Assembly: GCF_018967845.1 (NCBI RefSeq)
Contig: NZ_JAHLZZ010000001.1
Span: forward strand, 3,410,001 to 3,474,000
DNA length: 64,000 bases
From: Hymenobacter siberiensis
GTDB lineage: Bacteria; Bacteroidota; Bacteroidia; Cytophagales; Hymenobacteraceae
Reading direction: 5' to 3'
The position numbers were made by a program, and so were the translations under genes. The notes beneath the pieces were generated by a model. The model saw nothing but the letters and a program-made list of their open reading frames with translations. It was not told the origin of the DNA and did no database searches. Shown here in pieces: positions 27,263 to 36,160 of this stretch (the first letter of the stretch is position 1; each line of letters opens with the position of its first letter).

Positions 27263-28483
27263 ATGAACGTAGGAGATAGAGTCCGGCTCCTGACCGGCAC
27301 CGAAGAAGGAATTGTTACCCGCCTGCTCGACAGTGAGCTGGTAGAAGTAGCTATTGACAACGATTTTACCATTCCCGTGCTTCGGCGCGAAGTAGTGGTA
27401 GTGGCCCAGGAAGAAGGCAAGAACTTCGACCGCGCCGCCGTGGACTACGGCCCCGGCCAGACGCCCGGCAAAAATGCCAACGCCAGCAAGAAGGACAACA
27501 GCAAGCGGCCGTCGGCTACGCCGGCTGCGCCCAAGCCGGTGCAGCCTTCGTTGCAGGAGGCCCTGGCTGCCGTGGCTTCGAGCGGCAAAGGCGTGGCCAA
27601 AATCAGCGGGCCGGCCGCCGGGGCCAGGCAGCCGGCGGCGGCCAAAGGCCTGTTCCTGGCCCTGGTGCACCAGTCCCCGGAGCTGCTGGGCGTCACGCTC
27701 ATCAACAACACCGAGGCCGACGTGCTCTTCACCTATGGCGAGGAAACCAGCGCCCGCCCCTACCGCGCCCTGGCCGCCGACAAGCTTGGCCCCAAAACCA
27801 GCACCAAGCCCCTCTCCTTCCTGCACATGAAGGATTTTGAGGCTTGGCCCGCGGTCATCTTCCAGCTGCTGCCCAGCAAGCCGAATGGCGACGCGGCCTA
27901 CGAGCTGCTCACCAAGCGGCAGGCCTTCAAGGCCAGCACGTTCTACGGTAGCCAAAAGCCCGCGCCGGTGATTGGCAAGGATGCCTACCTCTTCCAGCTG
28001 GACGAGAAAGCGGCCGCCGCCATCGCCCCCGAGCAGCTGGCCGAAGAAACTCCTGCCCCGGCTCCCACCGCCCCGGCCAAGCCCGCCGGTGTGGATATTG
28101 CCGCCCTCAAAGCCCAGCTCAGCGGCGACGCACCGGCCAAGCCGGCCGCTGTGGTAGCCGCCGCCACGCCAGCCAAGCCGGCCGGCCCTATCGTGGCCCC
28201 GCCCCACGAGCTCGACCTGCACCTCGAAGCCCTGCGCCCCGATAACACCGAGGAGCTGAGCAACACCGCCATTCTGCGCCTGCAGCTCGATGCGTTTGAG
28301 GACGCGCTGAGCCGCGCCCTGGCCACCAACATGCACGAAATCGTGTTTATTCACGGCATGGGCAATGGGGTACTGCGCAAGGAAATCCACCGCCAGCTGA
28401 GCCGGAACAAGGACATCAAGTTCTTCGAGGACGCCCGCAAGGAGAAGTTCGGCTTCGGTGCCACGCTGGTGCGGCTGAAGTAG
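27263..28483 (+). CDS. DUF2027 and Smr-domain protein
   Basis: The 406-residue product starts with MNVGDRVRLLTGTEEGIVTRL, a small beta-barrel like that before MutS2 Smr domains (residues 1-60). A Lys/Pro/Ala linker follows, then a DUF2027 domain (about 125-255), a second Ala/Pro linker, and a C-terminal Smr domain (about 315-406) with ELDLHLEAL and the conserved FIHGMGNGVLRKEI. Smr domains of MutS2 type nick or bind branched nucleic acid; this protein lacks the MutS ATPase. It is cytoplasmic. A long opposite-strand frame over the same bases is a high-GC shadow. Confidence 0.88.
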   Translation: MNVGDRVRLLTGTEEGIVTRLLDSELVEVAIDNDFTIPVLRREVVVVAQEEGKNFDRAAVDYGPGQTPGKNANASKKDNSKRPSATPAAPKPVQPSLQEALAAVASSGKGVAKISGPAAGARQPAAAKGLFLALVHQSPELLGVTLINNTEADVLFTYGEETSARPYRALAADKLGPKTSTKPLSFLHMKDFEAWPAVIFQLLPSKPNGDAAYELLTKRQAFKASTFYGSQKPAPVIGKDAYLFQLDEKAAAAIAPEQLAEETPAPAPTAPAKPAGVDIAALKAQLSGDAPAKPAAVVAAATPAKPAGPIVAPPHELDLHLEALRPDNTEELSNTAILRLQLDAFEDALSRALATNMHEIVFIHGMGNGVLRKEIHRQLSRNKDIKFFEDARKEKFGFGATLVRLK

Positions 28484-28510
28484 GTTCTCAAGTTTTGTGA
28501 CGGCTGTTTT

Positions 28511-28606
28511 GAACGTCATGCTGAGCTTGTCGGAGCATCTCTACCGCGCAACTAATCAGATTTAGTCGCGCGGTAGAAATGCTCCGATAAGCTCAGCATG
28601 ACGTTC
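28511..28606. repeat. type-A palindrome
   Basis: Arms of 39 bases (GAACGTCATGCTGAGC...ACCGCGC and complement, two or three mismatches) around an 18-base centre. Confidence 0.9.
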
Positions 28607-28637
28607 TGATTTTCTACCCATTCCACTCCTACATTCC

Positions 28638-29564
28638 ATGTACGACCTTATCGGCGATATTCATGGCCATGCGGCGGAGCTCCGCCAGCTTCTGCAGCAG
28701 CTTGGGTACGCGCCCGATGCCCTCGGGACCTACCGGCACCCGGCGGGCCGGCAAGTCATTTTCGTTGGTGATTTTATTGACCGTGGCCCGGCCATTCGTG
28801 AGACGCTGCAAGTGGTGCGCGCCATGGTAGACGGCGGCGCGGCCCTGGCCGTGATGGGCAACCACGAGTACAACGCCCTCGCCTTCTGGGCCTCCGACCC
28901 CGCCGGCGGGCACCTGCGGCCCCACCGACCGCATCACATTTTGCAGCACCTCGCCACCATTCAGGAGTTCAGCACCAAGGAGCTATTTGCCGAATGGCAG
29001 GGCTGCCTGGCGTGGTTTCGCACGCTGCCGCTGTTTCTGGAGCTGCCGGGCTTACGCGTGGTGCACGCCTGCTGGGATGCCCGCTACATTGCCCAGCTGC
29101 GCGGGTGGCTGCCCGATGCCCGGCTCACGCCGGAATTTCTACTGGCGGCCAGCCGGGTGGGTTCCGACGAGTTCAATGCCATCGAAGTCACGCTGAAAGG
29201 CCACGAAACAAAGCTGCCCGGCGGCCACCATTTCTTCGATAAAGACGGCCACCGCCGCACCATGGTGCGCACCGCGTGGTGGCGCGACCCGGCCATTTCC
29301 ACCTACCACAACTACTACCTGGAATCCGTTGAGGCGCTGGCCGACCAGCCCGTGGATGTGGCCACCTTGCCCAACGCCAGCTACTACCAGGACGAAACGC
29401 CGGTGTTCTTCGGGCATTACTGGCTGCGGGGCGAGCCCCAGCTGCTCACACCGCACTCCGTGTGCCTCGACTACAGCGTGGCAAAAGGCGGTGAGCTGAT
29501 GGCCTACCGCTGGCACGGGGAGCAGACGCTGACGCCAACTGGCCTGGTTCGGGCCAATTCGTAG
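28638..29564 (+). CDS. calcineurin-like metallophosphoesterase
   Basis: The 308-residue cytoplasmic protein has the ordered metal-binding motifs of the family: MYDLIGDIHGH (Asp7, His9), VFVGDFIDRGP-like IFVGDFIDRGP (Asp in second motif), VMGNHEYNA (Asn-His) and a C-terminal VFFGHYW. The layout resembles bacterial PrpE/ApaH-like protein phosphatases and diadenosine polyphosphatases, but nothing distinguishes the substrate. It follows a type-A palindrome and precedes the M1 peptidase by 56 bases. Confidence 0.9.
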   Translation: MYDLIGDIHGHAAELRQLLQQLGYAPDALGTYRHPAGRQVIFVGDFIDRGPAIRETLQVVRAMVDGGAALAVMGNHEYNALAFWASDPAGGHLRPHRPHHILQHLATIQEFSTKELFAEWQGCLAWFRTLPLFLELPGLRVVHACWDARYIAQLRGWLPDARLTPEFLLAASRVGSDEFNAIEVTLKGHETKLPGGHHFFDKDGHRRTMVRTAWWRDPAISTYHNYYLESVEALADQPVDVATLPNASYYQDETPVFFGHYWLRGEPQLLTPHSVCLDYSVAKGGELMAYRWHGEQTLTPTGLVRANS

Positions 29565-29620
29565 CTGCTATTTTCTTTGTGCCTATTCCTTTCGCAGCGC
29601 CTGCTGCTACTTTGTTGCTT

Positions 29621-31492
29621 ATGAAACCATTTGGTCGGATTGCCGCTGCCCTTTTTCTACTGGTCTCAGTGGCCCGCGCCCAGCCCGCGCTGCCCGTACC
29701 GCGCAACCTGCAAATCCCCTACGCCAAAGGCACCCGCGCCGAAACCGGCCTGCCCGGCCCCAACTATTGGCAAAACACCGCCGACTACGACCTGGCCGTG
29801 AATTTCAACCCCGATACCCGCCTCGTGTCGGGCACGGTAGACATCAAGTACGTCAACAACAGCCCCGATTCGCTCAAGCAGCTCTGGTTCAAGCTCTACC
29901 CCAACCTCTACCAGAAGGGGGCGCCCCGCAGCCGCGCCATTGCCCCGGAAGACGTGAGCGACGGCGTTAAAATATTCAACCTCAGCATCAACGGCGAAAA
30001 ATTCGATGTGAGCAAGCTGGCCCCCGACGCCACCAACCTGCCCATAACCCTGCGCCGTGCCCTCAGGGCGCACCAGATTGCCACGGTGCGTGCCACCTAC
30101 GCCTACACCCTCAACAAGGGCTCGCACCAGCGCACCGGCGAAGTTGAGCCGGGGGCCGCTTTCGTGGCTTACTTCTTCCCGCGCATCGCCGTGTACGACG
30201 ACCTCGACGGCTGGAACCGCGTGCCCTACACCGGCGACCAGGAGTTCTACAACGACTTCGCCAATTTCAAAGCCACCATCACCGTGCCCAAGAATTTCGT
30301 GGTTTGGGCCACCGGCGACCTCACCAACGCCGCCGAAGTGCTGGCCCCAAGGTACGCCCAGCGCCTGCGCGATGCCGAGCAGCAGGACACCGTGGTGAGC
30401 ATCATCAGCGAGGACGATGCGAAGCGCCGCGACATCACCGCCCAGACCGACCAGAATACCTGGCGTTTCGAGGCCAAAAACGTTACCGATTTCGTATTCG
30501 CCACCGCCGACCATTACGTGTGGCAGAGCACCAGCCTGGTGGTGGACCCCGCCACCAAGCGCCGCACCCGCGTCGATGCCGTGTACAATCCCAAGCACGA
30601 AGACTACAAGGAAGTCATCAACTTCAGCCGCAAAACGGTGGAGGCCATGAGCTACACCTTCCCGAAGTGGCCCTTTCCCTACGCCCACGAAACCGTGTTC
30701 GACGGCCTCGACCAGATGGAGTACCCCATGATGGTGAACGACAACCCCACCGCCACCCGCGAGGACGCCATCACCCTCACCGACCACGAAATCTTCCACA
30801 CGATGTTCCCCTTCTACATGGGCATCAACGAAACCAAATACAGCTGGATGGACGAGGGCTGGGCCACCATCGGCGAGTGGTTGATATCGGGCATCATCGA
30901 CCCGAAGCTGGACGACGACTACGGCATTGCCCGCTACGCGCAGTACGCCGCCACCGAAAACGACCTGCCCATCACCACGCTCAGCACCCAGCAAACCGGC
31001 CTGCCCTTCTTCCTCAACTCCTATCCCAAGCCCGGCCTGGGCTACCTCTACATCAAGGATATGCTCGGCGATGAGCTATTTACGAAGGCCCTGCACACCT
31101 ACATCCGCAACTGGAACGGCAAGCACCCCCTGCCCCACGACTTCTTCAACAGCATGAACGCCGGGGCGGGCCGCAACCTCAACTGGTTCTGGCAGCGCTG
31201 GTTCTTCGATGCCGGCTACCCCGACCTGGCCATCGCCCGCGTCACGAAAAGCAGCGCCGGCTACGACGTGCAGGTGCAGGCCAAAGGCACCAAGCCCGTC
31301 CCCGTCGACCTCACCATCACCTTCGCCGACAACACCACCCAAAAAATCCACCGCAGCATCGGCGTCTGGGAAACCGGGGCCAATTCCGTCACCGTCCCCG
31401 TCGCCACCAAGCAGCCCTTGAAACGCGTGACGCTGGGCAGCACGCTGGTGCCGGATAGCTACCCTAAGGATAATGTGTGGGAGGGGAAGTAA
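29621..31492 (+). CDS. secreted M1-family zinc aminopeptidase
   Basis: The ATG at 29621 gives 623 residues with a signal peptide (LFLLVSVARAQ). A beta-sandwich N-terminal domain precedes the thermolysin-like domain with the substrate-recognition segment DGLDQMEYPMMV (equivalent to GAMEN) and the zinc site HEIFH followed 18 residues later by Glu in WMDEGWA. It probably trims peptides in the periplasm or outside the cell. A GTG 42 bases upstream would lengthen the frame but bury the signal peptide. Its stop codon overlaps the next start by one base (TAATG). Confidence 0.92.
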   Translation: MKPFGRIAAALFLLVSVARAQPALPVPRNLQIPYAKGTRAETGLPGPNYWQNTADYDLAVNFNPDTRLVSGTVDIKYVNNSPDSLKQLWFKLYPNLYQKGAPRSRAIAPEDVSDGVKIFNLSINGEKFDVSKLAPDATNLPITLRRALRAHQIATVRATYAYTLNKGSHQRTGEVEPGAAFVAYFFPRIAVYDDLDGWNRVPYTGDQEFYNDFANFKATITVPKNFVVWATGDLTNAAEVLAPRYAQRLRDAEQQDTVVSIISEDDAKRRDITAQTDQNTWRFEAKNVTDFVFATADHYVWQSTSLVVDPATKRRTRVDAVYNPKHEDYKEVINFSRKTVEAMSYTFPKWPFPYAHETVFDGLDQMEYPMMVNDNPTATREDAITLTDHEIFHTMFPFYMGINETKYSWMDEGWATIGEWLISGIIDPKLDDDYGIARYAQYAATENDLPITTLSTQQTGLPFFLNSYPKPGLGYLYIKDMLGDELFTKALHTYIRNWNGKHPLPHDFFNSMNAGAGRNLNWFWQRWFFDAGYPDLAIARVTKSSAGYDVQVQAKGTKPVPVDLTITFADNTTQKIHRSIGVWETGANSVTVPVATKQPLKRVTLGSTLVPDSYPKDNVWEGK

Positions 31493-31812
31493 TGGCACCT
31501 CTAGACAAACTAGCGCCTCCTCTGCGGCACATACTTAAAAAGGAATTGGCTGCTGGTAATGAGATTATGGAAATAGTAGCTAACCCAGGCTGGCCTCCTG
31601 ATTGTGAATTATTCATTGCACTGAAACGAAAGTTTAGTAGAATGCACGATATGCCGTCAGAAGTCACATTTAATCAGATTGATGATTACCACTATTGGTT
31701 TGCCGACTACAATTACAATGGGAGCCAGCAACTTTTAACTTGCCAATTTGCCCCGCCGATTCCAGGCTTTGAGCTATTCCTAACAAAACTTGGGAGAATC
31801 TTTGCGCGGTAG
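31492..31812 (+). CDS. small protein of unknown function, translationally coupled
   Basis: The 106-residue product starts at the ATG that shares one base with the M1 peptidase stop, so coupling is likely. The sequence is less GC-rich than its neighbours and contains NPGWPPDCELFIALKRKF and DDYHYWFADYNY, neither of which I recognise. The last residues (about GRIFAR and the stop) are encoded by half of a type-A palindrome, so the original C-terminus may have been replaced. Confidence 0.6.
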   Translation: MAPLDKLAPPLRHILKKELAAGNEIMEIVANPGWPPDCELFIALKRKFSRMHDMPSEVTFNQIDDYHYWFADYNYNGSQQLLTCQFAPPIPGFELFLTKLGRIFAR

Positions 31813-31845
31813 AGATGCTTCGACTTCACTCAGGATAACGTTCTA
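31804..31845. repeat. half of a type-A palindrome
   Basis: GCGCGGTAGAGATGCTTCG and the following bases to AACGTTC match the right arm of the copy at 28511-28606, but no left arm is present. Confidence 0.7.
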
Positions 31846-31859
31846 GTTTATTCGTGTGC

Positions 31860-31867
31860 TACCTTTG
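31860..31867 (+). promoter_or_regulatory. -7 box of the rnpB promoter
   Basis: TACCTTTG fits TAnnTTTG and lies about 5 bases before the predicted 5' end of RNase P RNA. Confidence 0.6.
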
Positions 31868-31871
31868 CCCG

Positions 31872-32282
31872 CAGTGATGGGTCGCCTCACCGCGGCGCTT
31901 TCGGGCGACGAGGAAAGTCCGGGCAACACAGAGCACCTTGCTTCCTAACGGGAAGGACTGGCAAGCATAATGCGAACCAAGACAGCGAGTGCCACAGAAA
32001 ATTACCGCCTACGTGTTGGCCTTCGGGCCGGTGCCGGTAAGGGTGAAAAGGTGCGGTAAGAGCGCACCAGCGGGCGGGCAACCGTCCCGGCTGGGTAAAC
32101 CTCAGGGGTTGAAAGACCAAATAAGCTGGTACGCCGGCGCGGCTTCGGCCGCATCGGCTCCGGGCGGCTCGTCCGGCGCCAGCGGGTAGGTTGATTGAGC
32201 CTTTCCGCGAGGACTGGCCTAGATAAATGGTGAGGCAGTGGCTTCGGCCACGGACAAAACCCGGCTTACAGACCCATCACCA
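31872..32282 (+). ncRNA. rnpB: RNase P RNA, bacterial type A
   Basis: The 5' end GTGATGGGTC (31874) pairs with GACCCATCAC at 32271-32280, closing helix P1. The universal core elements are visible in order: GAGGAAAGTCCGGGC near 31910, ACAGAAAATTACCGCC near 31993, AGGGTGAAAAGGTGCGGTAAG followed by AGCGCACCAGC, AGATAAATGG at 32221 and ACAAAACCCGGCTTACAG at 32254. It is the catalytic RNA that matures tRNA 5' ends. End points are approximate. Confidence 0.95.
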
Positions 32283-32283
32283 A

Positions 32284-32327
32284 TCATCAAAAAAGGCCAC
32301 TCCTGTATGGGAGTGGCCTTTTTTGAT
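32284..32327 (+). terminator. rnpB terminator
   Basis: ATCAAAAAAGGCCACTCC, a loop of six bases and GGAGTGGCCTTTTTTGAT form an A/T-flanked hairpin right after rnpB; it can serve both directions. Confidence 0.9.
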
Positions 32328-32370
32328 GCCGTGCCGGTCCGACCGCCCTAGGCGGTCGGACCGGCACGGC
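32328..32370. repeat. perfect palindrome of another REP family
   Basis: Perfect 20-base arms starting GCCGTGCCGGTCCGACC around the loop CTA. The right arm reaches the stop codon of the cytochrome gene. Confidence 0.85.
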
Positions 32371-32825
32371 TACTTCTTATTAGTAGCCCGCACGGCCTTC
32401 ACCTCGCTCACCGTCACGGCGCTGGCTTTATTGCCAAACGAATTGCGCACGTACGTCAGCACGTCGGCCATTTGCTGGTCGTTGAGGTAGCTCTGCGAGG
32501 GCATCACGCCGTGGTATTCCTCGCCGTTGATGTCCACGCCTTTCAGGCCGTTGACCAGTACGCCTATCAGGCGGGTTTTGTCGCCCAGCACGTAGTCGGT
32601 TTTGGCTAGGGGCGGGTTCATGCCGTCCACACCGAGGCCATCGGCCTGGTGGCAGGTGAGGCAGTATTGGGTGTAGATGGACTTGCCCTGCAACAGCGTG
32701 GCGGCCGAAACGCCGGACACGGCTTTTTTGGCCGGGGCTTTGGCGGCTGGTTTTTTCTGGGCGAAGGCCGGGACGCTGGTCAGGGCCAGCAGGGCCAGTA
32801 TCACAAAAGACTTCTTCACGAACAC
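32370..32825 (-). CDS. exported c-type cytochrome
   Basis: The 151-residue product has a signal peptide (LTSVPAFAQ), a Lys/Pro/Ala linker and one cytochrome c domain with the haem site CLTCH and a likely axial Met in HGVMPSQSYLND, then a C-terminal helix DVLTYVRNSFG. It is the probable electron acceptor of the adjacent PQQ-type dehydrogenase; its start is only two bases from that gene's stop, so the two form an operon. Confidence 0.9.
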   Translation of the reverse strand: MFVKKSFVILALLALTSVPAFAQKKPAAKAPAKKAVSGVSAATLLQGKSIYTQYCLTCHQADGLGVDGMNPPLAKTDYVLGDKTRLIGVLVNGLKGVDINGEEYHGVMPSQSYLNDQQMADVLTYVRNSFGNKASAVTVSEVKAVRATNKK

Positions 32826-32827
32826 GC

Positions 32828-34108
32828 TTATTTCTGGTTGTATACGATGCGGTAGATGGTGCCGGCCTTATCGTCGCTCACGTAGAGCGAGCCATCGGGG
32901 CCCTGGGCCAAGCCGCAGGGCTTGTGGTCGGCGCGGCCGGCGGCCGCCTTGGCATCCGAGCCGGCGAAGTTATCGGCAAACACTTCCCACTGGCCGCTGG
33001 GCTTGCCGTTTTTGAAGGGCTGAAACACCACGTAATAGCCTTTTTGGGGCTCGGGAGCCCGGTTCCAGGACCCGTGGAAGGCGATGAACGCGCCGTTGCG
33101 GTACTTGGCCGGAAACATGGTGCCGGTGTAGAACAGCAGGCCATCGGGGGCCATGTGGGCGGGGTAGGCGGCGGCGGGCTCCAGGTACTTGGGGTCGGCC
33201 AGCTTCTTGCCGTCGCCGCCGTACTCGGGGGCCAGTATTTTCTGGTGCGTCAGGCCATTATAGTACAGGAAGGGCCAGCCGGCGTTGGCGCCCTTCGTGA
33301 TTTCGTAGAGGCACTCGGCCGGCTGCTCCGCCGACTCCTTGGTGTCGTACATCGCGGGGAAGATGTCGTGGAGCTGGTCGCGGCCGTGCTGCATCACGAA
33401 AAGCTGGTTGTTCTGCGCGTTCCAGTCGAGGCCCACCACGTTGCGCAGGCCGGTGGCGTAGCGCGTGCCCGAGCCGTAGGTCTGGTTGGCCTTATCGGCC
33501 CGGAACTGCCAGATGCCGCCCGCCGAATCCAGAATCGGGCAGTCGGGCCGGCCCATCGAGCCTTTCTCCCGGTCCTTCACCTGGCAGGAATTCGAATACG
33601 CCCCGACGTTGACATAGACGTTGCCGGCATTATCCAGCACAATGGATTTGCTCTCGTGCTCGCCCCGGTTCAGCAGGCCGGTGATGATTTTTTCGGGCTG
33701 CGCGGGGTTGGTCACCTCCCCTTTCGCATCCAGCTTATAGCGGTACACGTCCTCATCCGAAGAGGCGTACAGATAGCCGTCCTTAGCATAAATGCCCGTG
33801 CCGCCGTAGCTACCGAAGCCGCCCGAAACAGTGGCCTTACCGGTGGCGGTGGGCTTTAGCTCCAGAATGCCTTTGCCGTCTTTGGGCCGGTTCAACTTTA
33901 CAAAAATATTGCCTTCCGGCGTCACGGCCAGGTGCCGGGCGCGGCCGCCTGTTTCGGCCACCACCAGCGCGCCGAAGCCGGCGGGCAGCTTCAGGCCAGC
34001 ATTATCAGCGTCGGGGGCCACGGTGGGCTTGCTGGTGAGGGAGTAGAGGCTGAAGCTGCCGGCCAGGGCTGCCGTGAGCAGCAACGGGCGGGTTATCGAT
34101 TTTTTCAT
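32828..34108 (-). CDS. PQQ-dependent sugar/sorbosone dehydrogenase family protein
   Basis: The 426-residue product has an N-terminal signal or anchor and a six-bladed beta-propeller related to soluble glucose/L-sorbosone dehydrogenases: GGRARHLAVTPEGNIFV, the blade with NRGEHESKSIVLDNAGNVYVNVG (in parts), RYATGLRNVVGLDWN, FVMQHGRDQLHDIFP and a late HGSWNRAPEP. The Arg-Asn-rich GLRN and HGSWNR segments match PQQ and calcium contacts in the family. It likely oxidises a sugar or aldehyde in the periplasm and passes electrons to the neighbouring cytochrome c. The substrate is unknown. Confidence 0.85.
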   Translation of the reverse strand: MKKSITRPLLLTAALAGSFSLYSLTSKPTVAPDADNAGLKLPAGFGALVVAETGGRARHLAVTPEGNIFVKLNRPKDGKGILELKPTATGKATVSGGFGSYGGTGIYAKDGYLYASSDEDVYRYKLDAKGEVTNPAQPEKIITGLLNRGEHESKSIVLDNAGNVYVNVGAYSNSCQVKDREKGSMGRPDCPILDSAGGIWQFRADKANQTYGSGTRYATGLRNVVGLDWNAQNNQLFVMQHGRDQLHDIFPAMYDTKESAEQPAECLYEITKGANAGWPFLYYNGLTHQKILAPEYGGDGKKLADPKYLEPAAAYPAHMAPDGLLFYTGTMFPAKYRNGAFIAFHGSWNRAPEPQKGYYVVFQPFKNGKPSGQWEVFADNFAGSDAKAAAGRADHKPCGLAQGPDGSLYVSDDKAGTIYRIVYNQK

Positions 34109-34267
34109 GCAGGAAATTAGATTGGATTGAGCGAAGGTAAAGCTGTTTGCAGCTCGGTGTAGAAACGGCTGGCCGCAGTTGTTGTTTGTTACGTCCTTAA
34201 ACTACACGCGGCGCTTTTCATTACCTTCGCTGCTCGCTGTTCGCATTCCATCTGTATTCCGCCCCGC

Positions 34268-35431
34268 ATGCCCCGCATCCTTATCATCGACGACGAAAAA
34301 GCCATCCGCAACACGCTGAAGGAGATTCTGGAATTTGAAAACTACAAAGTAGACCAGGCCGAAGACGGCCCCGCCGGCCTCGACCTGCTCATCCAGCAAA
34401 AATACGACGTGGTGCTCTGCGACATCCGCATGCCCAAAATGGACGGCCTCGAAGTCCTGACCCGCGCCCAGGCCATGGGCACCGACGCCGCCTTCATCAT
34501 GGTATCGGCCCACGGCAACATCGAAACCGCCGTCGATGCCACCAAAAAAGGGGCCTACGATTTCATTTCCAAGCCCCCGGACCTCAACCGCCTCCTCCTG
34601 ACGGTGCGCAACGCCCTCGACCGCACCAAACTCGTCAGCGAAACCAAGACGCTGAAAAAGAAGCTCTCCGTCACGAAAGGCTCGGAAATGGTGGGGTCCT
34701 CGGCCGCCCTTGGGGCCGTGCGCAAAGCCATCGAAAAGGTCGCCCCGACGGATGCCCGCGTCCTCATCACCGGCCCCAACGGCGCGGGCAAGGAGATGGT
34801 GGCCCGCCAGCTCCACGAGCTCAGCAACCGCGCCAACGGCCCCATGGTGGAAGTAAACTGCGCCGCCATCCCCTCCGAGCTGATTGAGAGCGAGCTGTTC
34901 GGTCACGAAAAAGGCTCCTTCACCTCGGCCGTGAAGCAGCGCATCGGCAAGTTTGAGCAGGCCGACGGTGGCACCCTTTTCCTGGACGAAATCGGCGACA
35001 TGAGCCTCTCGGCCCAGGCCAAGGTGCTACGGGCCTTGCAGGAGAGCAAAATCACCCGCGTGGGCGGCGAAAAAGAAATCTCGGTGAACGTGCGCGTCCT
35101 CGCCGCCACCAACAAAGACCTGCTGCAGGAAATCACCGACAAAAATTTCCGCGAAGACCTCTACCACCGCCTCTCCGTCATTCTAATCCAGGTTCCTTCG
35201 CTGAATGACCGCCGCGAAGACATCCCGGAATTGATTCAGAAGTTCCTCAACGACATCGCCGCCGACTACGGCAACAAGCCCAAGAAAATCGACGCTGCTG
35301 CGCTGGAGTATTTGAAAGGCCTCGACTGGCGCGGCAATATCCGCGAGCTGCGCAACGTGGTGGAACGCTTAGTCATTATGAGCGACGACACGATTACGGA
35401 AGGCGACGCGAAGGCATTTGCGGGGAAGTAG
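34268..35431 (+). CDS. NtrC-like response regulator lacking a DNA-binding domain
   Basis: The 387-residue protein has a receiver domain (residues 1-120; phospho-acceptor Asp52 in CDIRMPKMDG, Lys in SKPP) and an AAA+ sigma-54-activator domain (about 140-375) with ELFGHEKG, LFLDEIGDM (Walker B) and VRVLAATNKDL. Three things are odd: the Walker A reads GPNGAGKE instead of GETGTGKE; the sigma-54 contact loop GAFTGA is GSFTSA; and the protein ends at ITEGDAKAFAGK with no Fis-type helix-turn-helix. It may act without binding DNA or not through sigma-54. No histidine kinase is adjacent. Confidence 0.9.
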   Translation: MPRILIIDDEKAIRNTLKEILEFENYKVDQAEDGPAGLDLLIQQKYDVVLCDIRMPKMDGLEVLTRAQAMGTDAAFIMVSAHGNIETAVDATKKGAYDFISKPPDLNRLLLTVRNALDRTKLVSETKTLKKKLSVTKGSEMVGSSAALGAVRKAIEKVAPTDARVLITGPNGAGKEMVARQLHELSNRANGPMVEVNCAAIPSELIESELFGHEKGSFTSAVKQRIGKFEQADGGTLFLDEIGDMSLSAQAKVLRALQESKITRVGGEKEISVNVRVLAATNKDLLQEITDKNFREDLYHRLSVILIQVPSLNDRREDIPELIQKFLNDIAADYGNKPKKIDAAALEYLKGLDWRGNIRELRNVVERLVIMSDDTITEGDAKAFAGK

Positions 35432-35448
35432 CAGGGTTTGTTTGCAAA

Positions 35449-35497
35449 TAAAAAAAGCAGCGCCAGAATCGGTTGATTCTGGCGCTGCTTTTTTTAT
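35449..35497. terminator. terminator after the response regulator gene
   Basis: AAAAAAGCAGCGCCAGAATC and its complement around the loop GGTT, followed by a T run. Confidence 0.92.
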
Positions 35498-35668
35498 TTG
35501 ATATCTAAATTATGGAAAATTCAGTCTGTCTCAACTTGTGAATATTGTTTATAACCAAGAAATAATGAAGCCGCATAAAACAAAGCAAACAATGCTGTCG
35601 GAATAATAGACTTGTTGCGAAGTGAGTGAAGTGCGGAATTTTCGACAAACTGTACTTAAATTTAGAAC

Positions 35669-36160
35669 ATGAACTTTTCCGTAAAAAACCTCACTACTTC
35701 GCGTAAATGGCGTGCTGCCACGGGACTCACGGCGGAGCGTTTTGCGCAGCTTTTGGCGCATTTTAAGCAGGCGTATTTTCGGTTAAATGGAACAGATATG
35801 ATTGAACGTGGGGCTTTTGCGCCGTATGAAGTAGCCCTTAAAACAGAAGAAGAATTACTGCTTTTCACCCTATTCAGCTTCAAAGCAAACTTGACGTATG
35901 ATTTGTTGGGATTGGTCAGTGGGATGGACGGTTCCAACGCGAAACGCAACCAGGAATTAGGCATTACGGTGCTCCAAGAAGCGCTGGAGCAAACCGGGCA
36001 TGCGCCAAAGCGGGAATTTGCGACAGTGGCCGAATTTGAAGCCTATTTTCAGGAACACGAGACGTTATTGGTCGATGGAACAGAGCAACGCAAGCAACGA
36101 CCAGGAAATAAAGAGATGCAAAAAGACTACTATAGCGGTAAAAAAAAATACACGCCGTAA
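35669..36160 (+). CDS. IS5-family transposase, first frame (copy 1)
   Basis: The 163-residue product holds the N-terminal helix-turn-helix-like part (LTAERFAQLLAHFKQAY) and the first catalytic Asp in LLVDGTEQ. It ends shortly after GGT-A9 (36138-36148), where the run of nine A sits just before the stop. Reading on in the -1 frame continues directly into the second part with the remaining catalytic residues, as in IS427-type IS5 elements. On its own this part lacks a full DDE site. Confidence 0.9.
   Translation: MNFSVKNLTTSRKWRAATGLTAERFAQLLAHFKQAYFRLNGTDMIERGAFAPYEVALKTEEELLLFTLFSFKANLTYDLLGLVSGMDGSNAKRNQELGITVLQEALEQTGHAPKREFATVAEFEAYFQEHETLLVDGTEQRKQRPGNKEMQKDYYSGKKKYTP

Noticed and set aside
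27239..28519. 426-codon frame on the minus strand
   Set aside because: It lies opposite the DUF2027/Smr gene, which has recognisable domains. The minus frame is Gly/Val/His-rich without motifs, as expected for the shadow of a GC-rich gene.
29666..30994. 442-codon minus-strand frame opposite the M1 peptidase
   Set aside because: The plus strand has a signal peptide and zinc site; the minus frame is a compositional shadow. The same holds for 40675-42081, 58213-59232 and 62115-63134.
35549..35761. 70-codon minus-strand frame across the left end of IS copy 1
   Set aside because: It is a chimera of IS end sequence and the tail of the split membrane gene, created by the insertion.
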